From: Pseudomonas sp. UBA6562
GTDB taxonomy: Bacteria; Pseudomonadota; Gammaproteobacteria; Pseudomonadales; Pseudomonadaceae
Reading direction: 5' to 3'
Assembly (NCBI RefSeq): GCF_002434265.1
Contig: NZ_DJJS01000007.1
Span: 62,001-126,000, forward strand
Length of the DNA stretch: 64,000 bases
Each line of letters opens with the position of its first letter. Within the stretch, counting starts at the first letter, position 1. The position numbers and the translations under genes were made by a program. Under the pieces are notes generated by a model. That model had not been told where the DNA came from, did not search any database, and saw only the letters and a program-made list of their open reading frames with translations. Shown piece by piece: positions 32,830 to 41,645 of the stretch.

Positions 32830-33157
32830 GCTGGTACGCCCCGCGACCGCTCGTTGAATGTCTACGCTACCCAGCACTTGAGCCTGTGTGGTGGGCGCGG
32901 CATAGCGTGGCCGATGTAGTGGGCAATGTCATCAGGCGATCCATCGGACTTGCCTGTTCAGGGCATGGGGCTGTTCAAACTCGCTGTAATCCGGCTTGGC
33001 GCAACACTTTGTTTATCCTCCGGCAGGCTGGCTGCCGCTCGAACACGAAAGCCGAACCCATCCATTCATACCGACTCAACCCCCACCCTAGACACCCCGC
33101 GTCGAACTTGCCGCACCGCCCCCCAGTCACATCGTTAACCTTATCGCGGAGGCACTT
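32830..33157. other. Intergenic region before the second GH15 gene
   Basis: A 328-base gap between divergent genes. Short open frames here lack ribosome-binding sites and coding bias. I see only the GGAGGCAC ribosome-binding site of the GH15 gene at its right end. Confidence 0.5.
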
Positions 33158-34975
33158 ATGAGCAGCGAATTGAAGCTGGAGCCTCAGCGGCTGACACCAG
33201 CGCGTGATGAGGGGGGCTGGTTGCCCTTGGAGGAGTACGGTGCTTTGGGTGACGGGCGATCCGTCGCGTTAGTGGGCAGCGACGGCTCCATCGACTGGTG
33301 GTGCGTACCGCACATGGATTCGCCGCCTTTGTTCGACAAGTTACTAGCGCCGGGCACGGGTGGCTTTTTCGCGCTCAGGCCAACCGGCCCTTATTCGATC
33401 GAGCGACGCTACCTCACCGACAGCAACGTGCTGGAAACGCTGTTCATCACCGAGCAGGGCCAAGTGCGCATGGTCGAGTCGCTCAACAGCGGCCCGGCCG
33501 GGCGTTTGCCTTGGGCAGAACTGGCCAGGCGTTTGGAAGGGATCAGCGGAGAAGTCACCTTCGACCTGAGCATCGACTTCGGCACCCAGGCCGACACGGT
33601 CAGCAGCTACCTCACGCCCACCGGCAACGGCCACGTGTTTCACGCCGGCGACATCCTCGGCATGTTCCTGCACGACGAACACCTGCATATCGAACGCGAA
33701 GACGACCTTGGCGTGCGCGCAACCGTGACGATCAAGGCCGGTGAGCGCAGCACCGTGGCCTTGGTCGCCGGCCGAGACGAGCCCCTGATCGTGCCCCCCA
33801 TGAAACTGATCGACGCCCGTATCGACGGCTCGGACCGCGAATGGCGCCAGTGGACCGAGGGCCTGGACTACGACGGTCCGTACCCGTCGCTGGTGGTGCG
33901 CAGTGCGTTGGCGTTGAAGCTGCTGCTGTCGTCGCCCAGCGGCTCGATCATGGCCGCTGCCACGACTTCGCTGCCGGAGCGCATCGGCGGCGACAAGAAC
34001 TACGACTACCGTTTCGCCTGGATCCGCGATGCCGGTTACACCATTGAGGCGTTTCTCGGCATCGGTGCGCAGCTTGAGGCCAAAGCAGGCTTCACCTGGC
34101 TGCTCAACCGCCTGCAGGAACATGGCGCCAAGGTGTTCTACACCCTCGACGGCGCGGTGGGGCAGGGCACCCGGCCCATCGACCTCCCTGGCTACAAGCA
34201 TTCGCCGCCCCAGGTGGGCAACGATGCCACCGACCAACTGCAGCACGGTGTGTATGGCGACATCTTCGAAACGGCGCGCTGCTTCATCGATTGCGGCGGC
34301 GTGCTGGATTCGGGCAACGCCATGATGTTGTCGAGGCTGGCTGATCAATGTGCGGACCTGTGGCGACAGGCCGATTCCGGCATTTGGGAGTTGCCGGAAA
34401 CGCAGCACTACACGCAATCGAAGATCAGTTGCTGGCAGGCCCTGAGCCGTGCCATCGAGCTGGCCGACCGTGGCCATTTGCCGACCACTTGCCGGGACCG
34501 TTGGGACCGTGAGCGGCAACGCATCGAACAGTGGATCGAAACCCACTGCTGGAACGAGCAGAAGCAGGCCTACAGCTTCTATGCCGGCAGCGACCGCCTG
34601 GATGCGTCGATCGCCTTGGCCGTACGTTTTGGCTATCCCCATCAGGACCGTCTGGCTTCTACCCTGGCAGCAGTGCACCGCGAGCTGGGCTGTGGTGCGT
34701 TCCACTACCGCTACAGTGGTGCCGATCAGGAGGAGGGCTGTTTCCTAGCGTGTACCTTCTGGCTGGTCGAGGCCTGGGCGCTGCATGAGCAGTGCACGCA
34801 GGCCGAGGAGACGTTCCGTGCCGCCGTCAGGGGCTTGGGGGCGGGCGTGGGGATCTACTCGGAGATGGTCGATCCGCACAGCGGCGCCTTCCTGGGCAAC
34901 TTGCCGCAAGGGCTGACACATCTGGCTTTGCTGCGCGCAGCTCGCTCATTGGGTGGCGCCAAGCCGGATCGGTGA
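33158..34975 (+). CDS. Glycoside hydrolase family 15 protein, second copy
   Basis: A 605-residue GH15 protein, cytoplasmic. It shares with the copy at 9198 the start pattern YGALGDGRSVALVGSDGSIDWWCVP, TTSLPERIGG and FAWIRDAG, the acid-bearing GIWELPE and the C-terminal YSEMVDPHSGAFLGN with the expected catalytic-base Glu. A conserved YGE in the first copy is YGD here. It has about 15 extra N-terminal residues. Glucoamylase or trehalase-type activity is likely; the exact substrate is unknown. It stands alone with no sugar genes around it. Confidence 0.9.
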   Translation: MSSELKLEPQRLTPARDEGGWLPLEEYGALGDGRSVALVGSDGSIDWWCVPHMDSPPLFDKLLAPGTGGFFALRPTGPYSIERRYLTDSNVLETLFITEQGQVRMVESLNSGPAGRLPWAELARRLEGISGEVTFDLSIDFGTQADTVSSYLTPTGNGHVFHAGDILGMFLHDEHLHIEREDDLGVRATVTIKAGERSTVALVAGRDEPLIVPPMKLIDARIDGSDREWRQWTEGLDYDGPYPSLVVRSALALKLLLSSPSGSIMAAATTSLPERIGGDKNYDYRFAWIRDAGYTIEAFLGIGAQLEAKAGFTWLLNRLQEHGAKVFYTLDGAVGQGTRPIDLPGYKHSPPQVGNDATDQLQHGVYGDIFETARCFIDCGGVLDSGNAMMLSRLADQCADLWRQADSGIWELPETQHYTQSKISCWQALSRAIELADRGHLPTTCRDRWDRERQRIEQWIETHCWNEQKQAYSFYAGSDRLDASIALAVRFGYPHQDRLASTLAAVHRELGCGAFHYRYSGADQEEGCFLACTFWLVEAWALHEQCTQAEETFRAAVRGLGAGVGIYSEMVDPHSGAFLGNLPQGLTHLALLRAARSLGGAKPDR

Positions 34976-35236
34976 CAACATCGGCAAGCCAATGGCCGCG
35001 CAAGGAGTGGCAACCCTTGCGCGGACGGATGGTGGATGCTGGCATCATGTCGGCGAAGGCCTGTGATCCCAATCCCTATATCCTGTCCGGGCGCACAAGC
35101 GTATGGCAGCCAGCAACAGGCTGGCGGTATGTCGCGGGTGAACTTTTATTTATCTATCCCATTGCCCAGCGGCTCTCAACCTTTCCCGCGCCTTGTCGAT
35201 AGCGTGATTACTCCTAAGAGTTTTCCGAGAAACGCT

Positions 35237-36874
35237 ATGTTGCTAAAAAATGCTCGTCTTTCCACCAAGTTGCTGACGGCCTTCGGTGCCTGCGCCGTCA
35301 TTACCTTGGGCGTGGGTCTGTTGGGCAGTCGAGGCGTAAGCCAGATGTCGCAAAGCCTGGGGTTAGTCTTTTCCAATAACCTGGTCTCTGTGGCCAAAAC
35401 CGCTGAGGCGCGTTCGGAAGCGATTGCCCAGCAGCGCGATCTCTATGCGCTGATCACTGCCAACGCCGAAGGGGCTCCCCAGGCGACCAAGGACGGCATC
35501 CTCAAGAGCATGGCGGCCAACCAGGCCGCGAGCGAGCGGGCGTTCGCGCTCTATCGACAAACACCGTTGGCCGATGACGAAAGGGCCGCTGGCGATCAGC
35601 TCGAACGTGACTGGCCGCTCTACCAGCAGCAGATCCAAAACATCGTAGCCGCGACGAATGCCGGCGATCTGGCGACTGCGCGCAAGCTCATCAGCGGTGA
35701 CTTGGCCACGCTCTATACCAAAGTCATCGACGAGTTCTCGATCATGGTCGAGTCCAACAACCGGCAGATCAAGGAAGGCGGGGAAGACGCGGCCGAGCAG
35801 GAACGGCAGGTGTCGTTCACGCTTTACATCGGTATTGCCCTGGCCTTCATCGCTGCCTTCGCTTTAGGCCTGCTTATAAGCCGCATGGTAGCGCGCCCCG
35901 TAGGCGCGGCTGTGAAATCGGCACAGCGCATCGCCGAGGGCGACCTGACCCAAACCATCGCCAGCGACTCGGGCGATGAGGTAGGCCAGTTGGTCAACGC
36001 TCTGGGCGACATGCAAAACAGCCTCAAGCGCACCCTGAATCAGATCTCCGATGCATCCAACCAGCTGGCTTCGGCTGCCGAAGAGTTGAACAGCGTCACC
36101 GAAGACGGCAGTCGCGGGCTGGTCAAACAGAACGACGAAATTCGCCAGGCCGCTACGGCGGTCAATCAGATGACCTCTTCAGTGGATGAGGTTGCCCGCA
36201 ACGCCGTTTCCACCTCGGAAGCCTCGCGTACGGCCACCGATCAGGCCAACCGTGGGGTGACCCAGGCACGTGGCGCTGTGACGGCGGTCAACGATGCCAC
36301 GGTGGAGATTCAGGGCTCTTCGAGCACCGTTGGCGAGTTGGCCGATCAGGTCAAGGAAATCGCCAAGGTACTGGATGTGATCCGCGGCATCGCCGAACAG
36401 ACCAACCTGTTGGCGCTCAACGCCGCCATCGAGGCCGCACGGGCCGGTGAGCAAGGCCGTGGTTTCGCCGTGGTGGCCGACGAAGTTCGGGCATTGGCTG
36501 CGCGCACCCAGGCCTCGACCGTGGAGATCGAGCAGATGATCGGCGCGGTCCAGTCCCGTGCGGACTTGGCCGTGGTGGCCATGGACAGAAGCCACTCGCT
36601 GGTGGTCAACACCCAGCAATTGGCGATGGCGACAGGCGAAGCGCTCGAGCAGATCGCTGCCGGCATCGCCAGCATCAACGACCGCAACCTGGTGATCGCC
36701 AGCGCCTGTGAAGAACAAGCGCAAGTGGCGCGGGAAGTGGACAAGAACCTGGTCAACATCCAGGACCTGTCGACGCAGACCGCCGCCGGGGCGCACCAGA
36801 CCACCGCGTCGGCGCAGGAGCTGTCACGCCTGGCGATCTCGTTCAACGACTTGGTGGGGCGCTTCAAGTTGTAA
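35237..36874 (+). CDS. Methyl-accepting chemotaxis protein
   Basis: A 545-residue chemoreceptor beginning MLLKNARLSTKLLTAFGACAV: membrane helix at 11-31, a four-helix periplasmic domain to about 190, second membrane helix near 196-216, HAMP (VARPVGAAVKSAQRIAEGDLTQ) and the signalling tip NLLALNAAIEAARAGEQGRGFAVVADEVRALAARTQ. The cytoplasmic half is close to that of the receptor at 28797, while the ligand domains differ. The ATG at 35237 was chosen over a frame open from 35036, because the signal anchor begins there. Confidence 0.92.
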   Translation: MLLKNARLSTKLLTAFGACAVITLGVGLLGSRGVSQMSQSLGLVFSNNLVSVAKTAEARSEAIAQQRDLYALITANAEGAPQATKDGILKSMAANQAASERAFALYRQTPLADDERAAGDQLERDWPLYQQQIQNIVAATNAGDLATARKLISGDLATLYTKVIDEFSIMVESNNRQIKEGGEDAAEQERQVSFTLYIGIALAFIAAFALGLLISRMVARPVGAAVKSAQRIAEGDLTQTIASDSGDEVGQLVNALGDMQNSLKRTLNQISDASNQLASAAEELNSVTEDGSRGLVKQNDEIRQAATAVNQMTSSVDEVARNAVSTSEASRTATDQANRGVTQARGAVTAVNDATVEIQGSSSTVGELADQVKEIAKVLDVIRGIAEQTNLLALNAAIEAARAGEQGRGFAVVADEVRALAARTQASTVEIEQMIGAVQSRADLAVVAMDRSHSLVVNTQQLAMATGEALEQIAAGIASINDRNLVIASACEEQAQVAREVDKNLVNIQDLSTQTAAGAHQTTASAQELSRLAISFNDLVGRFKL

Positions 36875-36933
36875 TCTCGCGCCATCCTAGGCGCTTTGCT
36901 CACCGGGGCAGGCCGATCAGCCTACTCAGCAGC

Positions 36934-36971
36934 GAAAAAAACCCGCATACGAAAGTGTGCGGGTTTTTTTA
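36934..36971. terminator. Bidirectional terminator after chemoreceptor gene
   Basis: AAAAAACCCGCATAC pairs with GTGTGCGGGTTTTTTT around GAAA. A- and T-runs on the two sides allow use on both strands, which fits the small minus-strand gene at 37010. Confidence 0.88.
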
Positions 36972-37009
36972 TTTCCAAGACAGGCGACGGCAAGGAAAGG
37001 TGGCGCGGC

Positions 37010-37156
37010 TCATGCCGTACGACGCAGTACGGTGCAGATCCAGCGGTGGTTCACTCGGCAAGGGGCGCGCAGGAAGATGATGTCGGCGACACGCTTGAGC
37101 CCTTGTTTACGCAGTTTGGCGGCCAGTTGTACCAGAGTAGCGGCTTCGATGGTCAT
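37010..37156 (-). CDS. Small basic protein of unknown function
   Basis: A 48-residue protein, MTIEAATLVQLAAKLRKQGL then a basic C-terminus rich in Arg and Cys (CRVNHRWICTVLRR). The ATG at 37156 is preceded by a good GAGGTAAC ribosome-binding site. No domain recognised. The C-terminal half has an amphipathic, basic character that could contact nucleic acid, but nothing proves it. Confidence 0.5.
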   Translation of the reverse strand: MTIEAATLVQLAAKLRKQGLKRVADIIFLRAPCRVNHRWICTVLRRTA

Positions 37157-37269
37157 GGCTGTTACCTCGTCGTTTCTTACTGGGTTCCTAGTTCTTGACT
37201 TGGCGGACAGCGAGGGAATTCCAGAATTTTCAGGCTGCCCGACCAACGGTGTAGGCGCTTGAAAAAACA

Positions 37270-37304
37270 GGGAAAAAAGAAAACCCGCCAGGGGAGGGCG
37301 GGTT
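37270..37304 (-). terminator. Minus-strand terminator-like hairpin
   Basis: AACCCGCC (37282-37289) pairs with GGCGGGTT (37297-37304); read on the minus strand it is followed by TTCTTTTTTCCC. Confidence 0.65.
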
Positions 37305-37404
37305 AAATACTTAGAACGTACGAAGCAGTTTCAGCATGCCTAGGCAGTTGTCAGAAATTCGTGAAGGCTGTGTCGACAACGTGTCAGATAAGTGAATTCT
37401 TCAG

Positions 37405-37431
37405 AAAAAAGCCCGCTCTGCGTGAGCGGGC
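37405..37431 (-). terminator. Minus-strand terminator-like hairpin
   Basis: GCCCGCTC (37411-37418) pairs with GAGCGGGC (37424-37431) around a TGCGT-type loop; on the minus strand six Ts follow. Confidence 0.7.
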
Positions 37432-37554
37432 CAAGTGCTTGAAGGGAGCGTTGCCATGTTGTGCCGATCAGGATTATGCCGGCATTAAAGCGTTTGGAAT
37501 TGATTTGCGCGCCGACTCGCTCTATACAAGCTCATTTTTTCTGGAGGTAGCCGC

Positions 37555-37731
37555 ATGCGCGATGATGACGATATCCACGAGCCTGAACACGATCACTTGC
37601 TGGACCGGGAATTTTTCGACGACGAGTCTGAGCCTGAAGCGCAAACGCACGACATCGATGCCGAGGATGGGGATGACCTGGATGACGAAGACTTCAGTCA
37701 CCCTGCCTGGCACGACTGCCCTGATGATTGA
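37555..37731 (+). CDS. Very acidic small protein
   Basis: A 58-residue protein read directly from the sequence, beginning MRDDDDIHEPEHDHLL. By my count 27 of 58 residues are Asp or Glu, six are His, two are Arg and none is Lys. A strong CTGGAGGTAG ribosome-binding site lies five bases before the ATG, and the frame ends in TGA at 37729. No domain recognised. Its composition suggests a nucleic-acid mimic, a metal-binding protein or a protein-interaction tail, none of them proven. Confidence 0.65.
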   Translation: MRDDDDIHEPEHDHLLDREFFDDESEPEAQTHDIDAEDGDDLDDEDFSHPAWHDCPDD

Positions 37732-37822
37732 GCTGAGGGGATAGCGATCGAACAGGCGCCATGTTTCGAAAGCGGATCCGGAGATTTCGGAACGCTTTGG
37801 TGATGGGGCAAATGGCAGGCAC

Positions 37823-37848
37823 AAAAAAACGCCCGAAGGCGTTTTTTC
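37823..37848. terminator. Terminator of tRNA-Leu (bidirectional)
   Basis: AAAAACGCC pairs with GGCGTTTTT around CGAA. It closes the tRNA-Leu unit on the minus strand and can also end the acidic-protein gene on the plus strand. Confidence 0.88.
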
Positions 37849-37854
37849 AAATCA

Positions 37855-37939
37855 TGGTGCGAGTGGCGGGACTCGAACCCGCAAGGCTCACGCCGGCAGA
37901 TTTTAAGTCTGCTGTGTATACCAATTCCACCACACTCGC
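37855..37939 (-). tRNA. tRNA-Leu (TAA)
   Basis: An 85-base class II tRNA on the minus strand: acceptor GCGAGTG/CACTCGC, encoded ACCA end, anticodon loop CTTAAAA (TAA, plus-strand 37903-37905), long variable arm and GGTTCGAGTCC T-arm. Confidence 0.96.
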
Positions 37940-38004
37940 ACAGTTGAAGGGGTCAATGCGACCAGCGACTTTCCACAACGGAAGCGCCTTGCAATCAAGC
38001 GCGC

Positions 38005-38033
38005 TTTATAACCCAATGTTATAGCGCAGTCAA
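38005..38033 (-). promoter_or_regulatory. Promoter of tRNA-Leu
   Basis: On the minus strand TTGACT (38028-38033) and TATAAA (38005-38010) are 17 bases apart, a strong sigma-70 promoter upstream of the tRNA. Confidence 0.72.
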
Positions 38034-38044
38034 CCCAAGCTGCT

Positions 38045-38239
38045 TCATGGGCGTATGCCCGAGGCGATCTGGCGAAGGTCTTCGGCAGCCATTCGCAGCT
38101 TGTCCACCTGGGCAACCATGGCGGCCATCTCCTCGGTTTGCCCAGTACGCTGTAGGTAGCGAGCATGGCCGTCGAGCGCAATGCGCAGCGATTCCAATTC
38201 CAGGGCGGTGGTAACCAGATCGTTCTTGATCAAACCCAT
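38045..38239 (-). CDS. Small helical protein downstream of csrA
   Basis: A 64-residue protein starting MGLIKNDLVTTALELESLRIALDG and continuing as a largely helical chain with leucine-type spacing, likely a coiled coil or helical hairpin. No named family recognised. It is encoded 114 bases after csrA in the same direction. The start lacks a strong ribosome-binding site, and the frame is open to 38338, so the N-terminus is uncertain. Confidence 0.55.
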   Translation of the reverse strand: MGLIKNDLVTTALELESLRIALDGHARYLQRTGQTEEMAAMVAQVDKLRMAAEDLRQIASGIRP

Positions 38240-38353
38240 GCGCGAGTTGGTCAGTTCCAGGTGCTCCGTTCGCAGTGGCGGGCAAGCGGCTGCTTTGCGC
38301 AAGACATGCCCATGCAGGCGCTGTCTTGCGAAGCGCAAGCATGCAGAATGCTG

Positions 38354-38545
38354 TCAGTGATCTTCAGGCTTGCCAGCCGTTCTGGCGGCTTCGATGCGGT
38401 TCTGGATCTCTTCACGGTGCACCTGAATGTCTTTCGGTGCGTCGATGCCGATTCTCACCTGTGAGCCGTTGACACCCAGCACGGTGACTCTGATGTTGTC
38501 GTTGATGACGATCACTTCGCCAGCCTTTCGCGTGAGTATCAGCAT
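38354..38545 (-). CDS. csrA: CsrA/Rsm-family RNA-binding regulator
   Basis: A 63-residue translational regulator starting MLILTRKAGEVIVINDNIRV, with VRIGIDAPKDIQVHREEI holding the conserved RNA-binding C-terminal strand and Arg of the VHREEI motif. It binds GGA motifs in mRNA leaders. The divergence from the usual RsmA and RsmE wording (KAGEVIVIND rather than KVGESINIGD) suggests an additional paralogue. An AAGGAGAAG ribosome-binding site precedes the ATG at 38545. GacA, which controls antagonistic small RNAs of this family, is encoded at 53636. Confidence 0.93.
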   Translation of the reverse strand: MLILTRKAGEVIVINDNIRVTVLGVNGSQVRIGIDAPKDIQVHREEIQNRIEAARTAGKPEDH

Positions 38546-38796
38546 GTACTTCTCCTTGGTGATGTCTATAGCCACTGCGCCTCGGGCCCAATGGTGAGGG
38601 CTTGGCCCTCGTCCGTCTTAGTGAAGACGCTTTCTATCGGCGGTAATTCCAATCCAAGCCGTGTGCGATGAGCGCTATACAGGGTCTGGCCGCAGCCCAA
38701 AGTTTTTGTCAAGCGTCCAGGGCTACTTGAGGGCAAGGATAAGGCGATTGGCCTCTTCTGTGAAATCGCCTCGCACCATAGCCTGCATAGAGCGGC

Positions 38797-39822
38797 TCAA
38801 TCAGCCACAGGCACAGTGTTCAACTGCTGAAGAAAATGCAGCAGGGCGACCTCTTCCTGCTCCATACCCTTACGTTTGCGAACTTTCGGCAAGGCTTCCA
38901 GATGGCCCAGTACGAAGTGTTCCAGCACTGCGGGGTGGATGTACGACTTGCGACACACGGCGGGAGTGTTGCCCAGACGGGAAGCGACCTGGCGCACGAT
39001 ATCGGCCAGGTGCCGTTTGGCATGGGTTTCCGGTTGCCAAGCCAGGGGTTTCAACAGGCTGAGCGCCAAGCTGCTGCCAGCCCATGTGCGGTAATCCTTG
39101 GCAGTGAAGTCGGCGCCTGTGGTGTTTTGCAGGTACTGGTTGACGTCGCTGGAGCCGATCCGATGCCGCTCGCCATCGGCATCGACGTACTGGAACAGCT
39201 CTTGGCCAGGCAGGTCCTGGCAACGCTTCACCAGACCGGCCAGACGCCGGTCGCGCACGGTGATGCTGTGCTCCACGCCACGCTTGCCGCGAAATTCGAA
39301 GCGGATCGTACTGCCTTTGACTTTCACATGACGGTTGCGCAAGGTCGTCAGCCCGTAAGATTGGTTGTCTTTCAGGTAGCGTTGGTTGCCAATCCGGATC
39401 AGCGTATGGTCGATCAGGCTGACCACCAGCGCCAGCAGCTTGGTGCGGTCCAGCCCGGGGCGCGACAGGTCGCGCTCTACGGTGCGGCGAAGCGCCGGTA
39501 GCGCTTCGGCGAATGCCAGCATGCGCCCGAACTTGTGCGCATCGCGCAATTCACGCCATTCGGGGTGGTAGCGGTATTGCTTGCGGCCACGCGCGTCCAG
39601 GCCCGTGGCCTGCAAATGGCCTTGCGGGTCCACGCAGATCCACACTTGCGTGTAGGCCGGCGGAATGGCCAGCGCGGCGATCCGCTTCAGGGTCGGTTCG
39701 TCATCGATGCGCTTGCCGTCGGCGTCGTGGTAGATGAAGCGATCACGCCAACGCTTGCGCGTCAGGCCCGCATGGGTGTCTTCGACATAGTGCAGTGACG
39801 CGGGCAGAGGGCAGTCGAGCAT
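38797..39822 (-). CDS. DNA topoisomerase IB
   Basis: A 341-residue poxvirus-like type IB topoisomerase that relaxes DNA supercoils through a 3'-phosphotyrosine. The N-terminal domain has YRYHPEWRELRDAHKFGRM near 83-101; the catalytic domain has the Arg/Lys region LIRIGNQRYLKDN, and the nucleophile is Tyr294 in RKSYIHP. The start at 39822 removes a 56-residue extension that belongs to the modC region. Length is normal for bacterial members. Confidence 0.92.
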   Translation of the reverse strand: MLDCPLPASLHYVEDTHAGLTRKRWRDRFIYHDADGKRIDDEPTLKRIAALAIPPAYTQVWICVDPQGHLQATGLDARGRKQYRYHPEWRELRDAHKFGRMLAFAEALPALRRTVERDLSRPGLDRTKLLALVVSLIDHTLIRIGNQRYLKDNQSYGLTTLRNRHVKVKGSTIRFEFRGKRGVEHSITVRDRRLAGLVKRCQDLPGQELFQYVDADGERHRIGSSDVNQYLQNTTGADFTAKDYRTWAGSSLALSLLKPLAWQPETHAKRHLADIVRQVASRLGNTPAVCRKSYIHPAVLEHFVLGHLEALPKVRKRKGMEQEEVALLHFLQQLNTVPVAD

Positions 39823-39874
39823 GGCGGCGTCCAATGGTGGGTTATCCGGTGGACAACGCCAGTGGCCCGGATGC

Positions 39875-40966
39875 TCAGCCGAGAATCGCCACCGATTTGA
39901 TTTGCGCCCACAGCCGTTGGCCGGGGGCCACTTGCAGGTGGTCCGCCGAATAACGGGTGATACGTGCCAGCAACGCGTAGCGCCCGGCATCCAGGCCCAC
40001 CAGCAGGTGGGCGGGGTTGTCGGTTGCCTGGCACTGGCGCACCTGCACAGGTAGGCGATTGAGGATGCTCGACGGCTGATCGGCAGCCAGCGCCAAGCTC
40101 ACATCGCGCGCCTGCACCTTGATGCGCACTGCCGTGCCTGGGGCCTGTTGGGTGTGTGCGATGCGCAGCGTGATGTCGTGCAGGCCGGGCAGACGCAGTT
40201 CGAGCAAACCATAGCGTTCGTCGAAGCCGAACACCTCGGCCTGCAGCACCACCCCCGCATCTTCGGCCTGGCTCAGCGGAAGGTCGAGCCTATTGAGCAG
40301 CGTGGACAGAGGGCCGCTGGCCTGAGCACGGCCCTGCTCGAGCAGCACCAGGTGGTCGGCCAGCCGTACCACTTCGTCCTGACTGTGGCTGACGTACACC
40401 ACCGGGATGTCCAACTCGGCGTGCAGACGCTCCAGGTAGGGCAGAATTTCACGCTTGCGGGCGCCATCGAGTGCGGCCAGCGGTTCGTCCATCAACAGCA
40501 ATCGCGGGCTGGTCAGCAGCGCTCGCGCGATGCCCACACGTTGTGCCTCGCCACCAGACAGCGTGGCGGGGGCGCGGGCCAGTAAATGACCGATGCCTAG
40601 CAGTTCGCAAGCCTGCTCCAGACCTACCCCACGTTGCCCCGGAGCGACACGACGCCAACCGAATTCGAGGTTGCCGCGCACCGTCAGGTGGGCGAACAGG
40701 CTGGCTTCCTGAAAGACATAGCCGATGGAGCGCTTATGCGGCGGGACGAACAGCTGTCGCGCGCTGTCTTGCCAGACGTCGCCATTGACTTCGACCAGGC
40801 CCTCGCTGGCGGACTCTAGACCCGCCAGGCAACGCAGGCAAGACGTCTTGCCGGAGCCCGAATGGCCGAACAGCGCGCTGACGCCGCGGCCAGGCAGTTG
40901 TATATCGACGTCCAGGGTGAAGTCGCCGCGCACAAGGCGCTGGCGTACGCGGATGCCACTGTTCAT
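39875..40966 (-). CDS. modC: Molybdate ABC transporter ATP-binding protein
   Basis: A 363-residue ABC ATPase: Walker A GHSGSGKTSCL near 34, signature LSGGEAQRVGIARALL near 125-140, Walker B LLLMDEPLAALD near 145-156, switch His in YVSHSQDEV, and a C-terminal TOBE/Mop domain (residues 285-360) that binds molybdate or tungstate. Last gene of modABC. Confidence 0.95.
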   Translation of the reverse strand: MNSGIRVRQRLVRGDFTLDVDIQLPGRGVSALFGHSGSGKTSCLRCLAGLESASEGLVEVNGDVWQDSARQLFVPPHKRSIGYVFQEASLFAHLTVRGNLEFGWRRVAPGQRGVGLEQACELLGIGHLLARAPATLSGGEAQRVGIARALLTSPRLLLMDEPLAALDGARKREILPYLERLHAELDIPVVYVSHSQDEVVRLADHLVLLEQGRAQASGPLSTLLNRLDLPLSQAEDAGVVLQAEVFGFDERYGLLELRLPGLHDITLRIAHTQQAPGTAVRIKVQARDVSLALAADQPSSILNRLPVQVRQCQATDNPAHLLVGLDAGRYALLARITRYSADHLQVAPGQRLWAQIKSVAILG

Positions 40967-40967
40967 T

Positions 40968-41645
40968 TCAACCCCATTCCGCTTTGTCGCGGCGCGGACC
41001 GTAGAGCATCAGCAGCACCAGAAAAGAGAACACCAGCATGGCGCCGGCCAGCCAGTGGGCTTGGGCGTATTCCATGGCCTCGACGTGATCGAAGATCTGC
41101 ACCGACACCACGCGCGTCTTGTCCGGAATGTTGCCGCCGATCATCAGCACCACGCCGAATTCGCCGACGGTGTGGGCAAAACCCAGAATGCTGGCCGTAA
41201 TGAAGCCCGGCTTGGCGAGCGGTAGCACCACATGCACGAACGTGTCCCACGGGCTGGCGCGCAAGGTCGCTGCAACTTCCAACGGCCTGTGGCCAATCGC
41301 GGTGAAGGCGTTTTGCAGCGGCTGCACCACGAACGGCAGCGAATACACCACCGAGCCGATTACCAGCCCCGTGAAGCTGAATACCACAGTGCCCAGGCCC
41401 AAGGCGGCCGTGGCTTGGCCGATCCAACCATACGGGCCGAGCGCCAGCAGCAGATAGAAGCCGATGACCGTGGGCGGCAGCACCAGCGGTAAGGCTACCA
41501 GTGCGCCGACCGGGCCACGCAGCCACGAGCGGGTGCGCGTCAGCCACCAGGCCAGCGGCGTACCCAGCACCAGCAGGATCAGAGTCGTGAGGCTGGCAAG
41601 CTTCAAGGTCAGCCAGATCGCGCCCAGGTCACTGGCATCGAGCAT
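40968..41645 (-). CDS. modB: Molybdate ABC transporter permease
   Basis: A 225-residue permease with about five membrane segments and the EAA-type loop ATLRASPWDTFVHVVLPLAKPG near 125-146. Its ATG shares one base with the modA stop, and modC begins one base after its stop. Confidence 0.95.
   Translation of the reverse strand: MLDASDLGAIWLTLKLASLTTLILLVLGTPLAWWLTRTRSWLRGPVGALVALPLVLPPTVIGFYLLLALGPYGWIGQATAALGLGTVVFSFTGLVIGSVVYSLPFVVQPLQNAFTAIGHRPLEVAATLRASPWDTFVHVVLPLAKPGFITASILGFAHTVGEFGVVLMIGGNIPDKTRVVSVQIFDHVEAMEYAQAHWLAGAMLVFSFLVLLMLYGPRRDKAEWG

Larger units (their letters stand above)
37157..37554. other. Intergenic region with two minus-strand terminator hairpins
   Basis: A 398-base gap holding two terminator-like hairpins that both read on the minus strand (37270-37304 and 37405-37431) but no recognised minus-strand gene to end. 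It may encode small RNAs; see the findings. Confidence 0.5.
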
